Shown in pieces: positions 51,184 through 59,592 of a DNA stretch of 64,000 nucleotides (position 1 is the stretch's first letter; each line of letters starts with the position of its first letter). Source of the stretch: Cyanobacteria bacterium GSL.Bin1 (GTDB lineage: Bacteria; Cyanobacteriota; Cyanobacteriia; Cyanobacteriales; Rubidibacteraceae); the NCBI GenBank assembly GCA_009909085.1, contig JAAANX010000128.1:1-64000 (forward strand), in the 5' to 3' direction. The notes beneath the pieces were generated by a model. It searched no databases, had not been told where the DNA came from, and worked only from the letters and a program-made list of their open reading frames with translations. The translations under genes and the position numbers were made by a program.

Positions 51184-52223
51184 GAAGGAGAATGAAACCC
51201 TCAGTGCGTGAAGTTGGAATTAACCCGAATCATTGGTATGTTGTCGCCCGTAGTAGCGAAGTTACAACAGACCCATATCCGGTTACCCTGTGGAAACAAC
51301 CAATTGTTCTCTACCGTCAAAGCGATGGACAAGTTTGCGCTTTAGAAGACCGCTGTCCCCATCGTTTTGTCAAACTCAGCAACGGGAAAGTGCAAGGCGA
51401 TCGCGTAGAATGTGCTTATCACGGTTGGCAATTTAATGCTGAGGGGAAATGTGTTTCTATTCCTTATCTAAGCGAGAAGCAAAAGTTACCCCCTTGTCAG
51501 CTTCGTCTGTATCCCGTTCAAGAAGGCGATGGTTTTATTTGGATTTTCCTCGGGGATGAAACCCCAACCGTTCCGCGTTTCCAAGTTCCGGAATGGGATC
51601 ATCTCAACTATATTGCAACCGTTTCGGTGATTGAAACGCAAGCCCATTATTCTTATCTCATTGAAAACTTGATGGATATGTATCATGGGCATTTACACGA
51701 AGATTGGCAAGCCTGGACAGATGCGAAGTTAGAAAATATTGAGGAAGATGAAACTCAAGTTCATGGCTACTATAACGCCCAGAGTTATTACAGAATTGAT
51801 AAAATTTGGTCGATTTCACAACTGTTTTTCCCCAGTTTACGGCAATTGCATCCAGAACCGTTAACGGTAAGCTATATCTATCCCCATTGGGTTTCGACGT
51901 TGGGGGAGGATTTCAAAATTTACTGTCTCTTTTCTCCCATTCATGAAACGGCAACTCGTGCCTATCTCATTCACTTTACTTCCCTCAATGCCTTTTGGCG
52001 ATTGCATAAACTGCCAATTTGGTTTCGCCGTGGCTTGAAAAATGCCCTCTTTGGTTCGGCGCAAAAGCTGTTAGATGGCTTAGTGCGTCAAGATGTAACG
52101 ATGATTGAACAAGAACAAGCTGCATTTTTAGAAAATCCAGACCAAAAAGGGTATGAGTTTAACCCCGTTTTGGGGAGTGTGCAACGATTGATTCGTAAGC
52201 AAGCCTCGGAAAATGAAGATTAA
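51180..52223 (+). CDS. Rieske [2Fe-2S] aromatic-ring-hydroxylating/demethylating oxygenase
   Basis: A 347-aa oxygenase subunit. The Rieske cluster ligands are Cys59-His61 (RCPHRF) and Cys78-His81 (CAYHGW). The mononuclear iron site is suggested by ENLMDMYHGHLHEDW at about residues 163-177. The plan resembles VanA-type demethylases and Pao-like oxygenases. A ferredoxin reductase is not adjacent, so electrons come from elsewhere. Met1 or Met5 could be the start. Its end overlaps the convergent 769-aa gene by 4 bases. Confidence 0.88.
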   Translation: MRRRMKPSVREVGINPNHWYVVARSSEVTTDPYPVTLWKQPIVLYRQSDGQVCALEDRCPHRFVKLSNGKVQGDRVECAYHGWQFNAEGKCVSIPYLSEKQKLPPCQLRLYPVQEGDGFIWIFLGDETPTVPRFQVPEWDHLNYIATVSVIETQAHYSYLIENLMDMYHGHLHEDWQAWTDAKLENIEEDETQVHGYYNAQSYYRIDKIWSISQLFFPSLRQLHPEPLTVSYIYPHWVSTLGEDFKIYCLFSPIHETATRAYLIHFTSLNAFWRLHKLPIWFRRGLKNALFGSAQKLLDGLVRQDVTMIEQEQAAFLENPDQKGYEFNPVLGSVQRLIRKQASENED

Positions 52224-54529
52224 TCCACTTTGGTGCGAAAGCGAATAAAGCCATAAGACTCGGGTGGGTCGCCTGAGGAAGTAGCAGGAGGTAAAGTTGT
52301 TGGATTCGTTACCACATCAACAACCACTAAACCATTGGTATTATCATCAGCCTCTAAAGATTCAAATGAGCCAGGTTTTTTACACTCACTTGGAGGTGTC
52401 CTGCCAGGATCGAAAAAAGACCCTTCGTCATCGCCATCGAGATTAGTTAGGTACTGATTAGGAGTAAGCGGATTGGGTAAGGGATTGGTTTCTCGAATTA
52501 ATGCTGCAATTCCTAAATTTGTTCCCCCCCCTGGGCTATCAAAGGAATCTCTGATATAAGTTTGATGCTCAGAAATTAAATCGCAGATGGTCACATTTCT
52601 CGCCGCTTGTCCTCCAGAAGAAAGATAGTAGATTGTATATTCAATTTCGTCACCGGGTTCTACTTCCCCACCATCTATTCCTCCAGTTAAATAGGTATTT
52701 TTATCGGGCCACAAAGAACTGTCATCAGCACTGTCACTATCCCCATCTTCATTAAATTGACTTAAATCATCCCCCCCCTTTGTAGCGGTTTGCCCGTTGA
52801 TTGCCGTAATGCGCTTAACCAGTTGTAACTGAGGAGGTAAACAATCTGCTCCCCGGGTAATCCCAGAAGCCGCGTCGGCATCAATATTGATGGCTAAGCC
52901 AGTACCTTGTTGACCGTCAAAGTTGGGAGGATTGGCATTGCCGTTGGGACCGGTCGAACCGGCTAATCCGCCGTCTAACCCTCCAGAGGCAATGGTCACA
53001 GCAGAATTTGTGCTGACAACAACCCCGCCGCCGCCCCCGCCGCCAGGGCCATGAGCCGGATTAAAATTAGACCAACCGCCATCGCCTCCTCTCACATCAA
53101 CTGTGATGTTAGATAAATTTGCCGGATCTTGAAGATCAACATAAACAGTACCGCCAGCTCCCCCTCCTCCAGCGCCATCTTGCCCGGCACTTAAGCCTGG
53201 CGCCCCTTGCGCGTGAATGGTTCCGTTCCCAGCAACAGTAGCAGCACGAATAATGATAATGCCACCCCCGGCAGCGCCACTACTGTAAATGCCATTGCCA
53301 ACATTTTGGTTTTGGTCGGTAATAGCCGTTCCATCTGAGTTTGTTCTTCGATCGGTCGCTTGGCTGCCGTTGTTGGTTGTGCCGGCGCCGCCACCTCCTC
53401 CCATAAACAATCGTTGACCGCCATTGATAATAGAAGGGTTAAACCCTTTCCCGCCAAAACCGCCGGTTGGATCTTGAGAATTCCAAGCGCGACCGCCGCG
53501 GCCCCCGCCGCCGCCATTACCGCCGCCCCCGCCGCCAGAGTTTTCAGCGTTGTTACTGGGAGTGCCATCAGTACTGCCTCCTCCAGCGTTACCAGGGGCA
53601 CCTCGGGCATAACTTCCGTTGGGATAGCCTTCGACACTATTATCGGTAAAGGTTGGCGGGGTTGCAGGGTTGAAAGCGCTGTCTAAATTAAAGGGATCAA
53701 AGTAATTGAGAACATAGCGGGGCGTGCCGGCAATTCCTTCGCCTTTAGATCCGTTGGTTGTTGCTGTTGCGGGAGTGCGATAGTCCGTATCGCTGAAACC
53801 GCTTGCTCCTGACAATTGCCGTCCGGCTCCGCCGCGAAAGCCGGTGCCGCTAGCTTCGAGAACCACACCGCCATTAAGAGTTAACTCTCCAGAAACATCA
53901 ATCACAAATACGCCGCCGGTGGTTCCATTCCAGGGTTCGGGCCCGCCCCCAGATAACGTGGCATTGGTATATTGAGGAACACGGATGATTTGATAGCTGC
54001 GACGACCGTGGGCAGCGGTTGCCGATTCGTTGCGATAGGTGTAGATCAGCCCCCCATTGGGGCCATTAATCTCAATGGTATTGCCTGAAACATTGGTTAC
54101 GGTGACAAATTCATAACGACCGGCATTATTTAAGTTCGTCCAACCGCTAGCCCCTTGTGAAGGTTGGGAGTCGGGAAAAGTAGGAACATCCCCTGGTGTA
54201 TTGTCTCCATAAGCGTCAGTATTGGAACTGTTAAAATCGGCATCTTGCATCTGGATAATTAATAGCAAATCGCCCACACTAATATCGGGGGCAGTGGACG
54301 GAAACTTTGAGCCCACAGTGATCGTAGTTGCGCCAGCATTAATGGTTCCAGACACTGAACTGTAGTAAGTGTTCACATTGGCATTGACTGTCCCCTCGCC
54401 ATCTTTTCCCGGAGTAGCACACTGCGTTGGCGTTGCTTGCGCCGATATCTGAGAAAAGTTGCCAGGATAAATCATAAAGGCAATCACAGCTAAGAAGAGG
54501 ATGAGTAGCTTTGATAAAAATTTCATCAC
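52220..54529 (-). CDS. Secreted glycine-rich surface protein
   Basis: A 769-aa protein with a signal peptide (LLILFLAVIAFMIYPG, cleavage near ISAQA). The first 270 residues are beta-rich (INAGATTITVG, VSVGDLLLIIQ-like). Residues about 280-545 are strongly glycine-rich (GGGGGNGGGGGRGG, GAAGGGIIII), as in passenger or surface-layer proteins. The C-terminal 200 residues resemble a DUF11-type module (EVEPGDEIEYTIYYLSSGGQ). It is the last gene of the six-gene surface operon. Predicted location is the outer surface; no enzymatic motif is seen. Confidence 0.75.
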   Translation of the reverse strand: MMKFLSKLLILFLAVIAFMIYPGNFSQISAQATPTQCATPGKDGEGTVNANVNTYYSSVSGTINAGATTITVGSKFPSTAPDISVGDLLLIIQMQDADFNSSNTDAYGDNTPGDVPTFPDSQPSQGASGWTNLNNAGRYEFVTVTNVSGNTIEINGPNGGLIYTYRNESATAAHGRRSYQIIRVPQYTNATLSGGGPEPWNGTTGGVFVIDVSGELTLNGGVVLEASGTGFRGGAGRQLSGASGFSDTDYRTPATATTNGSKGEGIAGTPRYVLNYFDPFNLDSAFNPATPPTFTDNSVEGYPNGSYARGAPGNAGGGSTDGTPSNNAENSGGGGGGNGGGGGRGGRAWNSQDPTGGFGGKGFNPSIINGGQRLFMGGGGGAGTTNNGSQATDRRTNSDGTAITDQNQNVGNGIYSSGAAGGGIIIIRAATVAGNGTIHAQGAPGLSAGQDGAGGGGAGGTVYVDLQDPANLSNITVDVRGGDGGWSNFNPAHGPGGGGGGGVVVSTNSAVTIASGGLDGGLAGSTGPNGNANPPNFDGQQGTGLAINIDADAASGITRGADCLPPQLQLVKRITAINGQTATKGGDDLSQFNEDGDSDSADDSSLWPDKNTYLTGGIDGGEVEPGDEIEYTIYYLSSGGQAARNVTICDLISEHQTYIRDSFDSPGGGTNLGIAALIRETNPLPNPLTPNQYLTNLDGDDEGSFFDPGRTPPSECKKPGSFESLEADDNTNGLVVVDVVTNPTTLPPATSSGDPPESYGFIRFRTKVD

Positions 54530-54531
54530 TT

Positions 54532-56061
54532 TTAGTCAAGTTCGTTCGATTTAATTGAATGCCGATCTCCCGAACCCCGCGAAAGGGGAATGGGATAAGA
54601 TTGGGCAATTTCTTGGATTAAAATTTCATCGGCCGGTTCAGATGTGCCATAGTCGGGATGGGTCGCGATCGCGCTCAATCTTGCTCCTTGTTCGATATCG
54701 TTTAACTCAAAGCTAAATTTGCCATCCACATCAGCTTTTGTGGTTGCAATGGGTGCAAGCAGAGGGGGTGGTGCATTATTCTTGCTTTCACCGACGCGGT
54801 AAAGGGTAACTTCTGAATTAGGATCGGCAGTGCCATCGAGATAAACCGTGTTATTAATCAGATAAAATTCTGGGGCTAAAAATTCTGGCGTCGCGATCGC
54901 GCGATTGGCAGTATCACGATTGCGATTAAGAGAGTTGCGCGGGGGATTTTTTCCATCGCCGTTGTCGTAGGCGCGGACAGTGCTTTCCCGGCGCGTGATT
55001 AAATCAATACTTAACCCGTCTAAGTTTTCAAATCGATTCCCTAAAATAATATTGCGCAGACTTTTCGGGACTGCTGCCACAACCACGCCAGCCCCCTTAG
55101 GATGGTCAATCGTGTTATTGAGGACTTGGTGATCGCTGCCCATTAAATAAATCGCAGCTTGCGCCCGACGTTGGCTATTATTCACAATTTGATTGTTTTT
55201 AATTACCGTTGCGCCTTCGGGTTGAAACAGATAAATCCCGCTGCCTCCATTGTGGGCAATTCGGTTATTGTCAATTCTTGTGCCGTTGATCTTACCTTCT
55301 AAGCGGATGCCATCAGCCATTCCTCGCTGTCCATTTTGCGCAATTGTGTTATCAGCAAGGGTGAAATCAGTGCTCTTGACCATCGTTAAAATGCCACTGC
55401 CTTGATGCTGACGAATTTGGTTATAGCGGACGGTGACCTTCTCTCCGGCAAAGATAACCACCCCAAAGGAAGATCGCTTTTGGGGAGAAGGGGTATCCGG
55501 GGAAACCCCCAGCCAGTTCCGCTCAATTCTCACGCCCTTTGGCGGGGAATTCTCATTAGGATCTGGAGGAGCAACTAAAATATCGGCCGCTGGAAATCCT
55601 TGCTGATCGGCTTTGCCCTGAAAGCCATAGAGACTGAAGCCCCGAACGGTAATATTATCGCCGGCAATGGTCAAGCCTTGAGCAATTATTGCGCCTGGGG
55701 CGGGGGTAAGTGTGATGGCAGGAGTAGCCCCAGTGGGCGCACCTTGAAGAGACAACCCAATTCGAGTCAGAGGCGGCAGTTTGCGGGTGAGTTCAATTTG
55801 TTGCCCCTGAGGAGAGCGTTGAAACTGGATGCGCCAGTTTTGTTCCGCTGGCAGCGGGCTGATTTGCTGACGTTCTGCTGTCGTGAGTTCAGCAACAGTT
55901 AAGGAACCGTTACTGAGCGCGATCGCTTCTCTCAGGGTGAGGTTGGTATCCGGCGCGATCGCGTCTTGATTGCTGTTGACGGTGATGGCAAGCGGCGGTT
56001 GCGCGAGACTTTCTGTCGCGAACAAAAGTACCGTTAAATAGCCGAATAACCCATATTTCAT
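54532..56061 (-). CDS. Secreted parallel beta-helix protein
   Basis: A 509-aa protein with a signal peptide (LTVLLFATESLAQP). Early is the segment ITVNSNQDAIAPDTNLTLRE, similar to CSLREA/choice-of-anchor starts. A right-handed beta-helix of NosD/PbH1-type repeats follows (VRGFSLYGFQGKADQ, IRIDNNRIAHNGGSGIYLF-like, VVAAVPKSLRNIILGN). The last 100 residues form an Ig-like domain (TADPNSEVTLYRVGESK). It lies 12 bases after the barrel gene and 2 bases before the next, so they are co-transcribed. Probably an adhesin or carbohydrate-binding surface protein. Confidence 0.78.
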   Translation of the reverse strand: MKYGLFGYLTVLLFATESLAQPPLAITVNSNQDAIAPDTNLTLREAIALSNGSLTVAELTTAERQQISPLPAEQNWRIQFQRSPQGQQIELTRKLPPLTRIGLSLQGAPTGATPAITLTPAPGAIIAQGLTIAGDNITVRGFSLYGFQGKADQQGFPAADILVAPPDPNENSPPKGVRIERNWLGVSPDTPSPQKRSSFGVVIFAGEKVTVRYNQIRQHQGSGILTMVKSTDFTLADNTIAQNGQRGMADGIRLEGKINGTRIDNNRIAHNGGSGIYLFQPEGATVIKNNQIVNNSQRRAQAAIYLMGSDHQVLNNTIDHPKGAGVVVAAVPKSLRNIILGNRFENLDGLSIDLITRRESTVRAYDNGDGKNPPRNSLNRNRDTANRAIATPEFLAPEFYLINNTVYLDGTADPNSEVTLYRVGESKNNAPPPLLAPIATTKADVDGKFSFELNDIEQGARLSAIATHPDYGTSEPADEILIQEIAQSYPIPLSRGSGDRHSIKSNELD

Positions 56062-56073
56062 GAATTGTCTCCC

Positions 56074-59000
56074 CTAAAATAAGTCCATCAGTCCTTGTAA
56101 TTTCACGGTTACGCCCAGGTAAGCCCCATCCGCCGAGCGAACGCCGCTAAAATCGCGATCGTCAACTTCGCCGAAAACGTAGCCGCCAGCTAAACGTAAA
56201 TTAGGACTCAACATATAACCCACTTCTGCAACAAATCCTATTTCGCTAAAGGCAGCAGACGGTTGGTTAATCCAGCGAATTTCTCCGACCAGGTCAAATT
56301 CTTCGCCAAAGCGATAGGTGGTTCGCAATTGCGTTAGGGTGACATGGCTGGTCCCGGTAAAATCTTCTGCGAGATAAGTGGCACTATTGCGGAGGGCAAA
56401 CTTACCATAGAATTCCCATTGCCAATTGGGAGCATAAATGCCTTCAATGCCAAACAAATGTTCTTCTGAACCGGTTCCGCGATCAATCAGCAGCGTTTCT
56501 GGAATTTGGGAGGGATTTTTCCGATATTCATAGCGCAAGAGAGCGTTAAAGGTGTCGCTTGTGGGATCGCGATAGGCGAGTCCCAGTTTTAGGGTGGTTC
56601 TGGGGCCAAGGTCAAGGCGTTGATTAGCAGAACTAGTGCGGTTATAGTCCACTACTGCGGTTAAGGCAGGGCTAATCTGACCGGATGCAGAGGCAGAAAT
56701 AACGGTATTATCGCGATCGCGCCCGCTAAAGTTTTCCCAGCGCAGACTAGCATTAAAATCTGGGCTATCGGTATAACTAATGCCAACACTGTAACTGGTG
56801 CCGCCCCTGCTGCCTAAACTAGAGCTGCCGCTCCCCACGGCATAGGGTTGAGAAAACTGGACCCCCCGACTGCTCTGGAAGCGATCTTCATCGGTAAACA
56901 CGTGCTCAAAGCCGAGATCGACTTTTAAGCCGGGGGCAAGAACAATCCCTTGTTCGATGCCAAAGTTCCCCACCCCGGTCATTTCCTCGGTACTACCGTT
57001 TAAGGCATAACCTCCGCGAATTTTTGTATTTGAAGCAAATTCATGTTCTCCTTGAATCCCAACATTGGTAATGCTTTCGCCAGCAAGAGAGCCTCGCGTG
57101 TACCACGTTTGACTGACATTGAGAAACAGACTAGGATGAAATTCCCAACTGAAGCCCAAACCGGTTTGATCGCTAAAAACCGCATCGGTTTCTGCAGAAA
57201 GGGTAGTGGTGTTAATGGCTTGTAGTGAGAGCTTTTCGCCAAGGGGAACATCCAAGAAAGAACGTAACTGTTGAGAGTTGCTACTGAGCGCATTGGGAGC
57301 AATCTTGTCTTCGCGATCGCGATAAATCCAATCCAGGGTTAAATTAGCATCGCCAATTCGTTGTTGTAACCCTGCTGTCAGGGTCGTTAAGCGATTATCG
57401 ACGCGACTCCCTGGTACCGGTTCAGTTCTCGGGGTAATTAAATCGCCAAACGCTAAGAGGGGACGGGGAGCAACTCCTTCATTTTCTTGACGTTCATAGC
57501 GAAAGCGTAAGTTCGTCGTTGCTGTTACTTGCCCATTGACCTCTAAGCCATAGCGGGTCTGACCAGGAACAAAGCTACTGGTAGCATTATTATTAAAACC
57601 GGTATCGGTTGATTCAAGATAAGCCCGCGAGTTGACCCCATCCCAGAATTCGGTGTTGGCTTCGATGCGATAAGCTGACCCGCTCATGTCGCCAAATTCA
57701 GTATTCTCATGCCGGGAATGGGCATATTCAGCGATAATTGCATTATTTTCCCCCCAAGAAATCAGGGCGTCAACCCCAAACAGGGCAAAATCTTGTTCCC
57801 CTCGGTTTTGTTCAATGTAGGTTGTTCCCAGCCAACTTTCTTGATTTGGGGTTCGAGACCAGTAATATTTGAGTCGTCCCCCGAGTAGGTTGGCTGCTTC
57901 TCCGTCTCCGTCAAATTCATAAGTGGCGACAATTTTCCGCACTAAGACACGACCCTCATCATTGACAAAGGTCCGCTGTTGCGGACGATCAAAGAAAATG
58001 ACACCGCGATCGTAATCGATCTGATAATCGCGCCCTCGGGAGAGTCTTTCTCGCTGAAGAGGGGTGCCGGGACGCTCTAATGCTTCAATTTCGAGATAAA
58101 TTTCTTCACTGCCCTCGACTAAATCACGGCGGGATAAAAAATAATCCCCCCGAGTACCGTCAGGAGCGATGATATCTCGTTGGAACCCCTCGACATTGGT
58201 AGCATAGAAACCGCTCAATTGGACATTTCCCCAGTTATAACTCCCGTTGAACCCATGTAACGTCCGGGAAAAAGCACTAAAATCTTGTGATTCTTCGCTA
58301 AATGCTTGTAGGCTATAGTCTCCCCACATCGCATAGTCAATTTCTGCATTTTCCACGGGGGAAGCCCGTTCAATTCGGAAAAAGACGGAATCAGTGGAGG
58401 GAGTAATGACATCAACAGTGGCATTATCCCCATAGACCGGATAAACCTCATTCGTCTCATCAAAGGTGCGCATTAATGGGGCTTCCCCGCAGCAGTCGCG
58501 GTTTAAGGGATCGTCACTATTGAACGCGCCAGTATATTGCCATTCTCCCAGTGCCCCAGTGATAAAAGCGGCACCTGTGACATCCAGCTCAGTGTGAGTC
58601 TCTTCATCAAGAGGCACAAACTCTCGTAAAGAATCATAAAAATTAGCCCCGCTGTTGCCCAGACGAAAGTCTAAATAACCGGTTGCCAGAGGCTGATCGC
58701 GCAGGACTGGCTCAAAGCGCAGGGAAGTAAAGCCTTCTAAGTCAATGGTTCGGGCTTGAATGCGCACGGTTTGTGCGGTTACGCCTGCCTGTAGTTCGGC
58801 GGTAAACTGCCCTTGTTTCGCTTCGACTTGAAATCCGGGGGCATCCGGTTTGGCATCTGCGCCCACAAATTCACCGGCACTGCTGTCAAGAGTAATCACA
58901 GCATTGTAATTAGACCGTTGATTGTTCTCATCGAGTAAGCTCCCTTTAACGGTCGCTGTGGTGCGACCATCCGCTGGAATTGCTGCGACAGTCTCGAGAG

Positions 59001-59592
59001 TGAGGGTGGTGGGCTTGGCTCTGACGCTCACCTCAACCGCAACTGGCGGCAGGGGCTTACCTTTGAGGGTGCCTCGGGCAGTAATTCGGTTTTGACCGGT
59101 GTTTAAAGTGACCCCGTACCACGTTTGCAGCACGAGGTTCGTGCGGTCGTCCTTCGCCACCCGACCAATCAGAGAATCATCAACCGTTTGCTCGTTCACC
59201 ATTAAGGTTACTTCTGCCCCGATGGGATATTGCAGAATAACCGTTGTCGAGGGAATATCCAGCACTTGCCCCTCGGTGGGCGCAATTAATTTGAGGGGGG
59301 ACTCTGCTACGGTTTCAACCGATGGCGAGGAGGGGAGCAGCTCAGCGCTAAAACTGCCCAATTGCAAGGTGTTATCCCATTGCCAGTTCCCTTGATTCGG
59401 CAGGGGCACTGGCGTCGTTGCTAAATCAGCAGAAAATTGCCAAGGGGTTGGTGTAAGGGTGAATTGGCTAGAGTCATTCATGACTAGCGGCTTCCCTTGC
59501 ACTGGCAAGACAGTGCCGAAGCAAGCGATACTTGTGATGCTCATCCCCAAACTGATTTGTTTGACCAGAAGATAGAGGCGCTGACAGCTCAT
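56074..59592 (-). CDS. Predicted outer-membrane beta-barrel protein with Ig-like N-terminal domains
   Basis: A 1172-aa exported protein with a signal sequence (ISLGMSITSIACFGTVLPVQG). A domain with IGAEVTLMVNEQTVDDS is followed by a Big-1-like Ig domain (AAIPADGRTTATVKGSLLDE, about 215-300). From about 330 on there are many alternating amphipathic strands rich in aromatic residues (GEWQYTGAFNSDDPLN, LRFRYERQENEGV, ARGGTSYSVGISYTD-like). It ends with a short strand finishing in LMDLF. This fits a large outer-membrane barrel. It overlaps the 810-aa DUF11 gene by 4 bases (ATGA), so the products are made together; the barrel may export or anchor the DUF11 proteins. That role is an inference. Confidence 0.72.
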   Translation of the reverse strand: MSCQRLYLLVKQISLGMSITSIACFGTVLPVQGKPLVMNDSSQFTLTPTPWQFSADLATTPVPLPNQGNWQWDNTLQLGSFSAELLPSSPSVETVAESPLKLIAPTEGQVLDIPSTTVILQYPIGAEVTLMVNEQTVDDSLIGRVAKDDRTNLVLQTWYGVTLNTGQNRITARGTLKGKPLPPVAVEVSVRAKPTTLTLETVAAIPADGRTTATVKGSLLDENNQRSNYNAVITLDSSAGEFVGADAKPDAPGFQVEAKQGQFTAELQAGVTAQTVRIQARTIDLEGFTSLRFEPVLRDQPLATGYLDFRLGNSGANFYDSLREFVPLDEETHTELDVTGAAFITGALGEWQYTGAFNSDDPLNRDCCGEAPLMRTFDETNEVYPVYGDNATVDVITPSTDSVFFRIERASPVENAEIDYAMWGDYSLQAFSEESQDFSAFSRTLHGFNGSYNWGNVQLSGFYATNVEGFQRDIIAPDGTRGDYFLSRRDLVEGSEEIYLEIEALERPGTPLQRERLSRGRDYQIDYDRGVIFFDRPQQRTFVNDEGRVLVRKIVATYEFDGDGEAANLLGGRLKYYWSRTPNQESWLGTTYIEQNRGEQDFALFGVDALISWGENNAIIAEYAHSRHENTEFGDMSGSAYRIEANTEFWDGVNSRAYLESTDTGFNNNATSSFVPGQTRYGLEVNGQVTATTNLRFRYERQENEGVAPRPLLAFGDLITPRTEPVPGSRVDNRLTTLTAGLQQRIGDANLTLDWIYRDREDKIAPNALSSNSQQLRSFLDVPLGEKLSLQAINTTTLSAETDAVFSDQTGLGFSWEFHPSLFLNVSQTWYTRGSLAGESITNVGIQGEHEFASNTKIRGGYALNGSTEEMTGVGNFGIEQGIVLAPGLKVDLGFEHVFTDEDRFQSSRGVQFSQPYAVGSGSSSLGSRGGTSYSVGISYTDSPDFNASLRWENFSGRDRDNTVISASASGQISPALTAVVDYNRTSSANQRLDLGPRTTLKLGLAYRDPTSDTFNALLRYEYRKNPSQIPETLLIDRGTGSEEHLFGIEGIYAPNWQWEFYGKFALRNSATYLAEDFTGTSHVTLTQLRTTYRFGEEFDLVGEIRWINQPSAAFSEIGFVAEVGYMLSPNLRLAGGYVFGEVDDRDFSGVRSADGAYLGVTVKLQGLMDLF

